Shown piece after piece: positions 32,963 to 42,499 of a stretch of DNA of 46,170 nucleotides. Below the pieces are notes generated by a model, which saw only the letters and a list, made by a program, of their open reading frames with translations, was not told where the DNA came from and did not search any database. The stretch lies in contig NZ_JACJJL010000029.1 of the NCBI RefSeq assembly GCF_016899955.1, positions 1 through 46,170 of the forward strand. Reading direction: 5' to 3'. A program made the position numbers and the translations under genes. The stretch is from Marseilla massiliensis (GTDB lineage Bacteria > Bacteroidota > Bacteroidia > Bacteroidales > Bacteroidaceae). Within the stretch, counting starts at the first letter, position 1; the number at the start of each line of letters is the position of its first letter.

Positions 32963-34417
32963 ATGACACTTAGCGACTTGCTCAAGAATGCCGGCCCGGC
33001 GCGCATAGTAGGCGACGCGGGGGCCGAGATAACGGGAGTGCAGATTGACTCGCGGCGCGTGAAGCCCGGCGACCTGTTCGTGGCCATGCGCGGCACGCAG
33101 GCCGACGGCCACGCCTTCATACCCAAGGCCGTGGCCCAGGGGGCCGCCGCCGTGCTCTGCGAGGAGCTGCCCGCCGAGGCGGCGCCGGGCGTGGCCTACG
33201 CCGTGGTGCCGTCTACCGAGGACGCCGTGGGCCCGGTGGCCACGCTCTTCTACGGCGACCCGTCGCGCAGGCTCAGGCTTGTGGGCGTCACTGGCACCAA
33301 CGGCAAGACCACCATAGCCACGCTGCTCTACGAGATGTTCCGCAAGATGGGCCACAGGTGCGGCCTCATATCTACGGTGTGCAACTACATCGACGGCGAG
33401 AGGCTGCCCGCCGACCACACCACCCCCGACCCCATAGAGCTCAACTCGCTGCTGGCCCGCATGGTGGCCGAGGGCTGCGAGTATGCCTTCATGGAGTGCT
33501 CCAGCCACGCCATAGCGCAGAAGCGCATCGGGGGGCTGGCCTTTGCCGGGGGCATATTCACCAACCTGACGCGCGACCACCTTGACTACCACAAGACGTT
33601 CGAGAACTACCGCAACGCCAAGAAGGCCTTCTTCGACTCGCTGCCAAAGGGGGCTTTCGCCATAACCAACGCCGACGACAGGAACGGGATGGTGATGGTG
33701 CAGAACACCAAGGCCACGGTCAAGACCTACTCCACGCGCTCGATGGCCGACTTCAGGGCCCGCATCGTGGAGTGCCACTTTGAGGGCATGTACCTCGAGG
33801 TGGACGGGCGAGAGGTCGGCGTGCAGTTCATAGGCAAGTTCAACGTGAGCAACCTGCTCGCCGTTTACGGCGCGGCGGTCATGCTGGGCAAGCAGCCCGA
33901 CGACGTGCTCGTGGTGATGAGCACGCTGCACAGCGTCAGCGGGCGCCTCGAGCCCATCAGGTCGCCCGAAGGCTTCACGGCCATCGTCGACTACGCCCAC
34001 ACGCCCGACGCCCTCGAGAACGTGCTCGCGGCCATACACGAGGTGCTCGGCGGCAAGGGGCGCGTGATCACCGTGTGCGGCGCGGGCGGCAACCGCGACA
34101 AGGGCAAGCGCCCGCTGATGGCCCAGGAGGCCGTAAGGCAGAGCGACACGGTGATAATAACCAGCGACAACCCCCGCTTCGAAGACCCGCAGGACATCAT
34201 CGCCGACATGCTCGCCGGGCTCGACGCCAGGCAGATGAAGAAGGTGGTGAGCATAGCCGACCGCCGCGAGGCCATACGCACGGCCTGCATGATGGCCCGC
34301 AAGGGCGACGTGGTGCTCGTGGCAGGTAAGGGCCACGAGGACTACCAGGAGATAAGGGGGGTGAAGCACCACTTCGACGACAAGGAAGAACTGAGGAAGG
34401 TGATGGGCCTGGCCTGA
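32963..34417 (+). CDS. murE: UDP-MurNAc-tripeptide synthetase MurE (meso-diaminopimelate adding)
   Basis: This cytoplasmic Mur ligase adds the third stem-peptide residue. The product has 484 residues. The ATP loop is GTNGKTT (111-117), with the central domain pattern DHTTPDPIEL and NLTRDHLDYH. The C-terminal motif DNPR (402-405) is the hallmark of the meso-diaminopimelate-specific enzyme. The start at ATG 32963 gives the usual N-terminus (TLSDLL). It is separated from mraY by 181 bp of repeat-rich GC sequence. Confidence 0.96.
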   Translation: MTLSDLLKNAGPARIVGDAGAEITGVQIDSRRVKPGDLFVAMRGTQADGHAFIPKAVAQGAAAVLCEELPAEAAPGVAYAVVPSTEDAVGPVATLFYGDPSRRLRLVGVTGTNGKTTIATLLYEMFRKMGHRCGLISTVCNYIDGERLPADHTTPDPIELNSLLARMVAEGCEYAFMECSSHAIAQKRIGGLAFAGGIFTNLTRDHLDYHKTFENYRNAKKAFFDSLPKGAFAITNADDRNGMVMVQNTKATVKTYSTRSMADFRARIVECHFEGMYLEVDGREVGVQFIGKFNVSNLLAVYGAAVMLGKQPDDVLVVMSTLHSVSGRLEPIRSPEGFTAIVDYAHTPDALENVLAAIHEVLGGKGRVITVCGAGGNRDKGKRPLMAQEAVRQSDTVIITSDNPRFEDPQDIIADMLAGLDARQMKKVVSIADRREAIRTACMMARKGDVVLVAGKGHEDYQEIRGVKHHFDDKEELRKVMGLA

Positions 34418-34477
34418 CGCCGGGGCCGGGGGCAGCGGTAGCCGGAGGCGTTTGCGCCGGGCTGGCGCGGAATGGCA

Positions 34478-34560
34478 AGACGGCCCCCGCGGCCGCGCCG
34501 GATGGCCCCCGCCGCATTGCCAAACGGCCTGTTCCGCGGGCCCGGACGGCACGTTCCGCG
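34478..34560 (+). repeat. Degenerate ~22-bp GC-rich repeats, murE-mraY spacer
   Basis: The spacer contains successive variants of ACGGCCCCCGCGGC...GCC (AGACGGCCCCCGCGGCCGC, GGATGGCCCCCGCCGCATTG, CCAAACGGCCTG). The same motif recurs in the ftsW-murG spacer and, inverted, before mraZ. Confidence 0.5.
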
Positions 34561-34598
34561 CCGCGCCTCAAAGTAATGAAAACGTAATAAAGCAAGAC

Positions 34599-35870
34599 AT
34601 GTTATACTATCTGTTCCGATTCCTCGACCAGTTCGGCATACCCGGGGCCCACGTGTGGTCGTACATATCGTTCCGCTCGCTCATGGCCCTGGTGCTGTCG
34701 CTGATAATCTCGGCGTGGTTCGGCGAGAAGTTCATCAAGTACCTGCGCCGCAAGCAGATTGCCGAGACGCAGCGCGACGCGTCCATCGACCCCTTCGGGC
34801 TGCAGAAAGTGGGCGTGCCGTCGATGGGCGGCGTGATAATCATTGTGGCGATACTCGTGCCCGTGCTGCTGCTCGGGCGCATGCGCAACATCTACATCAT
34901 ACTGATGATAGTCACCACTGTGTGGCTCGGGCTGCTCGGCGGGCTCGACGACTACATCAAGATATTCCGCCACAACAAGGAGGGGCTGCGCGGCAAGTTC
35001 AAGATTGTGGGCCAGGTGGGCCTCGGCCTCATAGTGGGGCTGGTGCTCTACTTCAGCCCCGACGCCGTGATGCGCGAGAACGTGGCCATAGAGAAGCAGC
35101 AGACCGAGGAGCTGGTGGTCAAGCACCGCAGCCAGGAGACCAAGTCGCTCAAGACCACCATACCCTTTGTCAAAGGGCACAACCTTGACTACTCGAGGCT
35201 GATGTCGTTTTGCGGCAAGTACAAGACGGCCGCCGGCTGGGTGCTCTTTGTGGTGATGACCATACTCGTGGTGACGGCCGTGTCCAACGGGGCCAACCTC
35301 AACGACGGTATGGACGGCATGTGCGCCGGCAACTCGGCCATCATCGGCGTGGCCCTGGGCATACTGGCCTATGTGTCGAGCCACATCGAATATGCCGCCT
35401 ACCTCAACATAATGTACATCCCCGGCAGCCAGGAGCTGGTGGTGTTCATGTGCGCCTTCGTGGGCGCGCTCATCGGCTTCCTGTGGTACAACGCCTACCC
35501 GGCCCAGATATTCATGGGCGACACGGGCTCGCTGACCATAGGGGGCATCATCGCCGTGGGCGCCATCATCATCCACAAGGAGCTCATGCTGCCCATACTC
35601 TGCGGCATCTTCTTCGTCGAGAGCCTCAGCGTGATGATGCAGGTGTGGTACTACAAGATGGGGAAGAGGCGCGGGGTGAAGCAGCGCATATTCAAGCGCG
35701 CCCCCATACACGACACCTTCCGCACCGAGGACAGGCAGCTCGACGCCGACTGCCGCTACCTGTGGCGCGGGCCAAAGAGCGTGGTCCACGAGTCGAAGAT
35801 TACCATCCGCTTCTGGATAGTGACCATCATCCTGGCGGCGCTCACCATAATCACGCTCAAGGTAAGATAG
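34599..35870 (+). CDS. mraY: Phospho-MurNAc-pentapeptide translocase MraY
   Basis: This polytopic membrane enzyme makes lipid I by transferring phospho-MurNAc-pentapeptide to undecaprenyl phosphate. The product has 423 residues with about ten hydrophobic segments. Signature segments are VPSMGGVIIIVAI, GGLDDYIKI with the catalytic Asp pair, NLNDGMDGMCAGN and MGDTGSLTIGG. The length includes the Bacteroidetes-type insertion (about 145-190, charged). ATG 34599 fits the start MLYYLFRFLDQFGIPG. It is followed by a 291-bp AT-rich repeat spacer. Confidence 0.96.
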   Translation: MLYYLFRFLDQFGIPGAHVWSYISFRSLMALVLSLIISAWFGEKFIKYLRRKQIAETQRDASIDPFGLQKVGVPSMGGVIIIVAILVPVLLLGRMRNIYIILMIVTTVWLGLLGGLDDYIKIFRHNKEGLRGKFKIVGQVGLGLIVGLVLYFSPDAVMRENVAIEKQQTEELVVKHRSQETKSLKTTIPFVKGHNLDYSRLMSFCGKYKTAAGWVLFVVMTILVVTAVSNGANLNDGMDGMCAGNSAIIGVALGILAYVSSHIEYAAYLNIMYIPGSQELVVFMCAFVGALIGFLWYNAYPAQIFMGDTGSLTIGGIIAVGAIIIHKELMLPILCGIFFVESLSVMMQVWYYKMGKRRGVKQRIFKRAPIHDTFRTEDRQLDADCRYLWRGPKSVVHESKITIRFWIVTIILAALTIITLKVR

Positions 35871-36161
35871 CGGGGGAGGGTTAAGAATTAAAAATTAAGG
35901 AATAAGAATTAAGGATTAAGAGTTAAGAACGGGCTGCGCGGTGTGGGCGGAAGGCTGGGGGAAAAGGCTGATGTCTGCACTCCAAGCTAAAGAATTAAAC
36001 GTTAATAATAAAAAGTAAAGAGAGAGCTGAGCGGTGATAGTCGAATGCAAATGCCTGTACTCCTGCACTCCTGCACACCTGTCTCCTAAAGGCGTGCTCC
36101 GGTACTCCCGCATTCCGATTGCCATCACTCCTGCAACTCCTCATAAAAACGATACGGAAGG
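35871..36161. repeat. mraY-murD spacer with AT-rich and CTCCTG repeats
   Basis: The spacer starts with degenerate TTAAGAATTAA-type repeats (35880-35935). Its right half has CTGTACTCCTGCACTCCTG and related 8-mers (36055-36095, again at 36126-36142), like the inverted-repeat elements around the beta-galactosidase gene. No gene or promoter was recognised. Confidence 0.6.
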
Positions 36162-37493
36162 ATGAAAAGAATAGTGATATTAGGGGCCGGCGAGAGCGGC
36201 GCGGGTGCCGCCGTGCTGGCAAAGAAAGAAGGCTTCGACGTCTTTGTGTCCGACATGTCGGCCATCAAGGACAAGTACAAGCAGATGCTCGACAGCCACG
36301 GCATAGCCTGGGAGGAGGGCCGCCACACCGAGGAGAAGGTGCTGCGGGCCGACGAGATAATAAAGAGCCCGGGCATACCGTCGGACGCCCCGATGGTGCT
36401 CAAGGCCGTGGAGCGCGGCATCCACATCATCAGCGAGATTGAGTTTGCCGGGCGCTACACCCGCTCGAAGATGATATGCATCACCGGCAGCAACGGCAAG
36501 ACCACCACCACGTCGCTCATCTACCACATCTTCAGGCAGGCGGGCTACGACGCCGGGCTGGCCGGCAACATCGGACACTCGCTCGCCCTGCAGGTGGCCG
36601 AAGACCCTCACGAGTATTACATCATCGAGCTGAGCTCGTTCCAGCTCGACAACATGTACGACTTCAGGGCCAACATAGCCATATTGCTCAACATAACCCC
36701 CGACCACCTCGACCGCTACGGCAACTGCATGCAGAACTATGTCGACGCGAAGATGCGCATCATACGCAACCAGACGGGCGACGACGCGTTCATCTACTGG
36801 AACGACGACCCCATCATCCGTCGCGAGCTCGACAAGTATGACATCAAGGCCGTGCAGTGCCCGTTCTCCGAGCTCAAGGAGCGCGGCAGCATAGGCTACA
36901 TCGAGGAGGGCCAGTACAAGATAGAGTGGCCCACGCCATTCAACATGGAGCAGGAGTCGCTCAGCCTCACTGGCCGCCACAACATATACAACAGCCTGGC
37001 CGCGGGCATCGCCTCTAACATCAGCGGCATACGCAAGGATGTGATACGCAAGAGCCTCAGCGACTTCCCCGGCGTGGAGCATCGCCTCGAGAAGGTGGCC
37101 ACGGTGCGCGGCGTGCTCTATGTCAACGACTCGAAGGCCACTAACGTCGACGCCTGCTGGTATGCCCTGGAGAGCATGAAGACCAAGGTGGTGCTCATAC
37201 TCGGCGGCAAGGACAAGGGCAACGACTACAGCGCCATACGCGACCTGGTGGCCGAGAAGTGCTCGGCGCTGGTGTACCTCGGCGCCGACAACGCCAAGCT
37301 GCACGCCTTCTTCGACCCCCTGGGCCTGCCCGTGCGCGACACCCACTCCATGCGCGAGTGCGTCGACGCCTGCTACGAGCTGGCCCAACCCGGCGAGACG
37401 GTGCTGCTCAGCCCCTGCTGCGCCAGCTTCGACCTGTTCAAGAACATGGAAGACCGCGGCGAGCAGTTCAAGGACATGGTAAGGAAGCTATAG
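36162..37493 (+). CDS. murD: UDP-MurNAc-L-alanine:D-glutamate ligase MurD
   Basis: This cytoplasmic Mur ligase adds D-Glu. The product has 443 residues. An N-terminal Rossmann-type domain (VILGAGESGAGAA) is followed by the ATP loop GSNGKTTTTSL, the central pattern NITPDHLDRYG and the C-terminal DSKATNVDACWYALESM and ILGGKDKGNDY blocks. The start is ATG 36162 (MKRIVILGAGESG). It is 73 bp before ftsW. Confidence 0.96.
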   Translation: MKRIVILGAGESGAGAAVLAKKEGFDVFVSDMSAIKDKYKQMLDSHGIAWEEGRHTEEKVLRADEIIKSPGIPSDAPMVLKAVERGIHIISEIEFAGRYTRSKMICITGSNGKTTTTSLIYHIFRQAGYDAGLAGNIGHSLALQVAEDPHEYYIIELSSFQLDNMYDFRANIAILLNITPDHLDRYGNCMQNYVDAKMRIIRNQTGDDAFIYWNDDPIIRRELDKYDIKAVQCPFSELKERGSIGYIEEGQYKIEWPTPFNMEQESLSLTGRHNIYNSLAAGIASNISGIRKDVIRKSLSDFPGVEHRLEKVATVRGVLYVNDSKATNVDACWYALESMKTKVVLILGGKDKGNDYSAIRDLVAEKCSALVYLGADNAKLHAFFDPLGLPVRDTHSMRECVDACYELAQPGETVLLSPCCASFDLFKNMEDRGEQFKDMVRKL

Positions 37494-37566
37494 CCCAAGG
37501 CCCGCCCCGGGTGCCCGGCCCGCAGCCCGGGCCGCCGCGTCGGCGGGCAAACCAACCGTAACGACA

Positions 37567-38862
37567 ATGAACAAAAAGCTATCCAACATATTCAAGGGAG
37601 ACAAGGTCATCTGGATGGTCTTCTTCTTCCTGTGCATGATAAGTGTGGTCGAGGTGTTCAGCGCATCGAGCTGGTTCACCTACAAGAACAACAACTTCAT
37701 CATGCCCATAGTCAAGCACTCGGGCACCATACTCACCGGAGTGGCCGTGGCCGTGCTCACGGTCAACATACCGTGCCGCTACTTCAAGCTCATGACCCCG
37801 TTCCTGCTGCTGGTGTCGTTCCTCACGCTGGTGTGGGTGCTCATGGCCGGCGAGACCGTCAACGGCGCGCAGCGCGTCATACCCATACTGGGCTTCACCT
37901 TCCAGCCGTCGGAGATAGCCAAGGGCACCATGATACTGGCCGAGGCCCAGATACTGAGCGCCATGCAGGGCGAGCGCGGGGCCGACAAGAAGGCGTTCAA
38001 GTACATACTCTGCATATCGCTGCCGCTGGCCTTCCTCATCATGCTCGAAAACCTGTCGACGGCCGTGCTGCTCTGCGTGGTGGTGCTGCTCATGATGATA
38101 GTGGGCCGCGTGCCCATGGCGCAGGTGGGCAAGCTGCTGGGCGTGGTGGCCGTGGGCGCCGTGCTGGCGCTGACGCTCGTCATGGCCGTGGGCCACGACA
38201 AGGGCCGCGAAGACCCCAGGCTGGCCAAGACCGAGGTGCTCGGGGCCGACGGCTTCGGCGCCGAGGGGCAGAAGAAAGACGAGACGGTGGTCGAGAAGCT
38301 CTTCCACCGTGCCGACACGTGGAAGGCCCGCATCGACGACTTTCTCGACGACACCTACATACCGCCCGCCGACTACGACCTCGACCGCGACGGCCAGGTG
38401 GCCCACGCCAACATAGCCATCGTGTCGAGCAACGTCATAGGGCGCGGCCCGGGCAACTCGGTGGAGCGCGACTTCCTGCCCCAGGCCTTCTCCGACTTCA
38501 TCTTCGCCATAATCATCGAGGAGACCGGCATAGGCGGCGCCATCGTCGTGGTGTTCCTCTACATAGTGCTGCTCTTCCGCACGGCGCGCATAGCCAGCCG
38601 CTGCGAAAACAACTTCCCGGCATTCCTGGCCATGGGGCTCGCGCTGATGCTCGTGGTGCAGGCCACGTTCAACATGCTCGTCGTGGTGGGCTACGTGCCC
38701 GTCACGGGCCAGCCCCTGCCGCTGATAAGCAAGGGAGGCACGTCGACCATCATAAGCTGCGCATACATCGGCGCCATACTGAGCGTGAGCCGCTCGGCAA
38801 AGAAAGCCGGCAGCTCGAGGCGCGGCGACAGCCAGCCCGGCGCTGAGGCCGAGGCAGCCTGA
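37567..38862 (+). CDS. ftsW: FtsW septal peptidoglycan polymerase (SEDS family)
   Basis: This multi-pass SEDS glycosyltransferase polymerises lipid II with its partner PBP. The product has 431 residues with about ten membrane segments. Family marks are NGAQRVIPILGFTFQPSEIAK and the C-terminal GQPLPLISKGGTS. A long hydrophilic loop (about 210-280, rich in Asp/Glu/Lys) precedes GRGPGNSVERDFLPQAFSDFIFA, as usual in this phylum. The start at ATG 37567 is clear. Confidence 0.95.
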   Translation: MNKKLSNIFKGDKVIWMVFFFLCMISVVEVFSASSWFTYKNNNFIMPIVKHSGTILTGVAVAVLTVNIPCRYFKLMTPFLLLVSFLTLVWVLMAGETVNGAQRVIPILGFTFQPSEIAKGTMILAEAQILSAMQGERGADKKAFKYILCISLPLAFLIMLENLSTAVLLCVVVLLMMIVGRVPMAQVGKLLGVVAVGAVLALTLVMAVGHDKGREDPRLAKTEVLGADGFGAEGQKKDETVVEKLFHRADTWKARIDDFLDDTYIPPADYDLDRDGQVAHANIAIVSSNVIGRGPGNSVERDFLPQAFSDFIFAIIIEETGIGGAIVVVFLYIVLLFRTARIASRCENNFPAFLAMGLALMLVVQATFNMLVVVGYVPVTGQPLPLISKGGTSTIISCAYIGAILSVSRSAKKAGSSRRGDSQPGAEAEAA

Positions 38863-38884
38863 CCCGCGCCCGGGGCCAGGCCCA

Positions 38885-38975
38885 GCGCCCAGACGGCCCC
38901 CGCCGCCATGCCGGACGGCCCGTCCGGGATGCCCAAACGGCCCCCGCGGCACAGCCAAACGGCCCGTATTGCCAA
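38885..38975 (+). repeat. Degenerate ~22-bp GC-rich repeats, ftsW-murG spacer
   Basis: About four successive units of the form (A/G)ACGGCCC-(C)CG...GCC are seen: AGACGGCCCCCGCCG, GGACGGCCCGTCCGGG, CAAACGGCCCCCGCGG and CAAACGGCCCGTATTGCC. The family is shared with the murE-mraY spacer. Confidence 0.5.
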
Positions 38976-39081
38976 CTGACTGTGATACAGCGCGCTCGGA
39001 GGCGCTGCGCCGCAGGGCCGCGTTTTCCGCCGGAGCCTTAAAAATATGCGGGTAAAATTAGCGCAAACAAGATAAAATTAG

Positions 39082-39089
39082 TACTTTTG
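39082..39089 (+). promoter_or_regulatory. Candidate internal promoter before murG
   Basis: TACTTTTG matches TAnnTTTG, 25 bp before the ATG of murG, in a local AT-rich stretch (39040-39110). No TTTG is seen at -33. The 252-bp gap supports separate initiation. Confidence 0.55.
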
Positions 39090-39114
39090 CAGAAAATACA
39101 ACACTCATTCGGAC

Positions 39115-40230
39115 ATGGACGATGAACTGAGGATAATAATAAGCGGCGGCGGCACCGGGGGCCACATCTTCCCCGCAGTGTCAATAGCCAACGCCATCAA
39201 GGCGCAGCACCCCGGGGCAAAGATACTCTTCGTGGGGGCGCTGGGCCGCATGGAGATGCAGCGCGTGCCGGCGGCGGGCTACGAGATAAAGGGCCTGCCA
39301 ATATGCGGCTTCGACCGCAAGAACATGCTGCACAACGTCAAGGTGCTGTTCAAGATATGGAAAAGCCAGCGCATGGCCCGGCGCATCATACGCGAGTTCA
39401 GGCCCATGGCGGCCGTCGGCGTGGGAGGATACGCCAGCGGGCCCACGCTCAACGAGGCCGCCAAGATGGGCGTGCCGTGCCTGCTGCAGGAGCAAAACTC
39501 GTATGCCGGCGTCACCAACAAGCTGCTGGCCCGCAAGGCCCAGCGCATCTGCGTGGCCTACGACGGCATGGACCGCTTCTTCCCCTCCGACAAGATATTG
39601 AAGACCGGCAACCCCGTGCGCCAGTCGCTCACGCAGGTCAAGGCCACGCGCGAGGAGGCGCTGGCCTCGTTCGGCCTCAGCGCCGGCCGCAAGACCATAC
39701 TCATAGTGGGCGGCAGCCTCGGCGCCCGCACGATGAACGAGAGCGTGCTCGGCCACCTCGGCGAGATAAAGGCGTCGGGCGTGCAGTTCATTTGGCAGAC
39801 GGGCAAGTACTACTCGGAGCACATAGCGGCCGAGCTGGCCCGGCGCGGCAAGCCCGCCAACCTCTACGTGACCGACTTCATAGCCGACATGGGCGCGGCA
39901 TACCGCGCGGCCGACCTCGTCATCAGCCGCGCCGGGGCGGGCAGCATATCCGAGCTGTGCCTCGTGGGCAAGCCCGCCATACTCGTGCCGTCGCCCAACG
40001 TGGCCGAAGACCACCAGACGAAGAACGCCATGGCCCTCGTGGCCAAGGACGCCGCAATATGCGTGAGCGACGCCCAGGCCCCCGCCACCGTCATCGCGAC
40101 GGCGCTGGAGACCGTGGCCGACAACGAGCGCATGGCCCTGCTCGCGGCCAACATCAGGCGGCTGGCAATGCCCGACGCCGCCGACACCATAGCCCGCGAG
40201 GTGGTGCGCCTGGCCCGGCAGGGAAGGTGA
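39115..40230 (+). CDS. murG: MurG, UDP-GlcNAc:lipid I GlcNAc transferase
   Basis: This peripheral GT28 transferase makes lipid II at the inner face of the membrane. The product has 371 residues. ISGGGTGGHIFPAVSIA is the N-terminal nucleotide-sugar signature. AVGVGGYASGP, QEQNSYAGVTNKLLA, GGSLGARTMNE and VISRAGAGSISEL are classic MurG blocks. The start at ATG 39115 lies 36 bp after a hydrophobic-rich AT promoter-like stretch. It is followed by murC after 36 bp. Confidence 0.96.
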   Translation: MDDELRIIISGGGTGGHIFPAVSIANAIKAQHPGAKILFVGALGRMEMQRVPAAGYEIKGLPICGFDRKNMLHNVKVLFKIWKSQRMARRIIREFRPMAAVGVGGYASGPTLNEAAKMGVPCLLQEQNSYAGVTNKLLARKAQRICVAYDGMDRFFPSDKILKTGNPVRQSLTQVKATREEALASFGLSAGRKTILIVGGSLGARTMNESVLGHLGEIKASGVQFIWQTGKYYSEHIAAELARRGKPANLYVTDFIADMGAAYRAADLVISRAGAGSISELCLVGKPAILVPSPNVAEDHQTKNAMALVAKDAAICVSDAQAPATVIATALETVADNERMALLAANIRRLAMPDAADTIAREVVRLARQGR

Positions 40231-40266
40231 CGCGGCCCAACGAACCAACAGAACAAACTAACACAA

Positions 40267-41649
40267 ATGGAACAGAAAGACATAAAGGCAGTTTACTTCA
40301 TAGGCGCCGGCGGCATAGGCATGAGCGCCCTGGCACGCTACTTCATGGCCCGCGGGCTGGTGGTGGCCGGATACGACAAGACGCCCACGCCGCTCACAAG
40401 GCAGCTCGAGCGCGAGGGGATGCTGCTGCACTACGAGGAGAACACCGACGAGATACCCCACGTGTGCAAGAACAGCAAGGCCTGCCTCGTGGTGTACACC
40501 CCGGCCATACCCGCCGACCACGCCGAGCTGCGCTTCTTCCGCGACGGGGGCTTCTGCATAGAGAAGCGAGCGCAGGTGCTCGGCGAGCTCACGCGCTCGC
40601 ACAAGGGCCTGTGCGTGGCAGGCACGCACGGCAAAACCACCACGTCGGCCATGTGCGCCCACATCATGCACCAGGGCCACCTTGACTGCAACGCCTTCCT
40701 CGGCGGCATAGCCAAGAACTACGGCACCAACTACATACTCAGCAAGAGCGACTACGTGGTCATCGAGGCCGACGAGTACGACCGCTCCTTCCACTGGCTC
40801 AGCCCGTGGATAAGCGTGGTCACGGCCACCGACCCCGACCACCTCGACATATACGGCACCAAGCAGGCCTACCTCGAGAGCTTCAGCAAGTACACCTCGC
40901 TCATACAGCCGGGCGGGGCACTCATCATGCACACAGGGCTCGAGATGCAGCCCCGCCTGCAGCAGGGAGTGGAGCTGTACACCTACGGGCGCGACGCCGG
41001 CGACTTCCATGCCGAGAACATAAGCATCGAGGGCGGCGAGATAACGTTCGACTTCGTGTCGCCCGCAGGCCGCGTGGCGGGCGTTAGGCTGGGCCAGCCC
41101 GTGCCCATCAACATCGACAACGGGGTGGCCGCCATGGCCATGGCACAGCTGGCCGGGTGCACCGCCGACGAGCTGCTCTACGGCATGGCCACCTACGGGG
41201 GCGTCGACCGCCGCTTCGACTTCAAGATACGCACGCCCAGGCTCGTGCTGCTCAGCGACTACGCACACCACCCGAAGGAGATACAGCAGAGCGTGGCCAG
41301 CCTGCGCGAGTTGTACGCCGACAGGCACATCACAGCCATATTCCAGCCCCACCTCTACTCGCGCACACGCGACTTCTACGCCGACTTCGCCCGCAGCCTG
41401 AGCCTGCTGGACAACGTGGTGCTCTGCGACATCTACCCGGCGCGCGAGCAACCCATCCCCGGGGTGACCTCGAAGCTCATCTACGACAACCTGGCCGAGG
41501 GCGTGGGCAAGGAGATGATAAGCAAGGACGAGGTGCCCGACTATGTCAGGTCCCACGACTTCGACGTGCTCGTGGTGCTCGGGGCGGGCGACATCGACAG
41601 CTACATGCCCCAGATAACCAAGATACTGCAAGAAAGGACAAAAGACTGA
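40267..41649 (+). CDS. murC: UDP-MurNAc:L-alanine ligase MurC
   Basis: This cytoplasmic ligase adds the first residue of the stem peptide. The product has 460 residues. Motifs are YFIGAGGIGMSALARYF, the ATP loop AGTHGKTTTSAM, EADEYDRSFHWL, TDPDHLDIYG and DYAHHPKEI. The length is normal. It is 25 bp before ftsQ. Confidence 0.96.
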   Translation: MEQKDIKAVYFIGAGGIGMSALARYFMARGLVVAGYDKTPTPLTRQLEREGMLLHYEENTDEIPHVCKNSKACLVVYTPAIPADHAELRFFRDGGFCIEKRAQVLGELTRSHKGLCVAGTHGKTTTSAMCAHIMHQGHLDCNAFLGGIAKNYGTNYILSKSDYVVIEADEYDRSFHWLSPWISVVTATDPDHLDIYGTKQAYLESFSKYTSLIQPGGALIMHTGLEMQPRLQQGVELYTYGRDAGDFHAENISIEGGEITFDFVSPAGRVAGVRLGQPVPINIDNGVAAMAMAQLAGCTADELLYGMATYGGVDRRFDFKIRTPRLVLLSDYAHHPKEIQQSVASLRELYADRHITAIFQPHLYSRTRDFYADFARSLSLLDNVVLCDIYPAREQPIPGVTSKLIYDNLAEGVGKEMISKDEVPDYVRSHDFDVLVVLGAGDIDSYMPQITKILQERTKD

Positions 41650-41674
41650 GCCGCCCCACGGCGGCTACGGCGAC

Positions 41675-42463
41675 ATGCCAATGATGATGAAGCTAAACTG
41701 GAAGAAAACAGCCCTGGGCGCCCTGAGCGCCGCCCTCGCCGCATACCTGCTGCTGGCCGTCACCGCATTCAACAAGCCGCAAGGCAAGGCCACGGTGTGC
41801 ACGCAGGTGAAAATCAACATTGCCGACAGCTCGGTCGACGGCTTCCTCGACGCCGACGAGATAAAGCGCATGCTGCAGGGCAAGGGTATCTACCCGCTGG
41901 GCAGGCCCATGGCGGCGGTCGACACGCGACTCATCGAGGAGACGCTGCGCCGCAGCCCGTTCGTGGCCGGGGCCGAGGTGTACAAGACCGACGGCGGCTT
42001 TGTGTGTATAGACCTCAGCCAGCGCACGCCCGTGGTGCGCGTCAAGTCGGCGTCGGGCGACGACTACTACGTCGACAACCACGGGGGCATCATGGCCAAC
42101 ACGCGCTACGTGAGCGACATCGTCGTGGCCACGGGCCCCATAAGCCGCGCATACGCCAAGCGCGTGCTCACCAGGATAGGCAACACCATAGCCTCCGACA
42201 AGTTCTGGCAGAGCCAGGTGGTGCAGCTCAACGTGCTCGCCGACGGCTCGATAGAGATGGTGCCGCGCGTGGGCGACAACATAGTGTACCTCGGAAGGCC
42301 CGTGGGCGTGCAGCGTAAACTCGACAGGCTGCGCAAGTTTTACAAGTACGGGCTCAGCCGGGTGGGCTGGGACACGTATTCGTACATAAGCCTCGAGTTC
42401 GACAACCAGATTATCTGCAAGAAGCGGCAGGCCCCGGCGCCGGTGCAGGCACCCGCCGAGTGA
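41675..42463 (+). CDS. ftsQ: FtsQ-like divisome protein
   Basis: This bitopic division protein has 262 residues, with a short cytoplasmic tail, one membrane helix (about 12-32, ALGALSAALAAYLLLAV) and a POTRA-like/FtsQ periplasmic domain. That domain includes a DxLIEETLRRSPFVAGAEV-type block and VRVKSASGDDYYVDNHG. The position between murC and ftsA confirms the assignment. Several Met codons (41675, 41681, 41684, 41687) could start it. In complex with FtsL it recruits the septal synthase. Confidence 0.88.
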   Translation: MPMMMKLNWKKTALGALSAALAAYLLLAVTAFNKPQGKATVCTQVKINIADSSVDGFLDADEIKRMLQGKGIYPLGRPMAAVDTRLIEETLRRSPFVAGAEVYKTDGGFVCIDLSQRTPVVRVKSASGDDYYVDNHGGIMANTRYVSDIVVATGPISRAYAKRVLTRIGNTIASDKFWQSQVVQLNVLADGSIEMVPRVGDNIVYLGRPVGVQRKLDRLRKFYKYGLSRVGWDTYSYISLEFDNQIICKKRQAPAPVQAPAE

Positions 42464-42499
42464 CAACGACACCAAAACCGACAACAAGAAAAAGAAATA

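Noticed and set aside
31044..32969. 641-codon minus-strand ORF opposite ftsI, and similar long ORFs opposite murE, mraY, murD, ftsW, murC, ftsA and ftsZ
   Set aside because: They are compositional mirror frames of well-identified genes; none shows family motifs or a start context.
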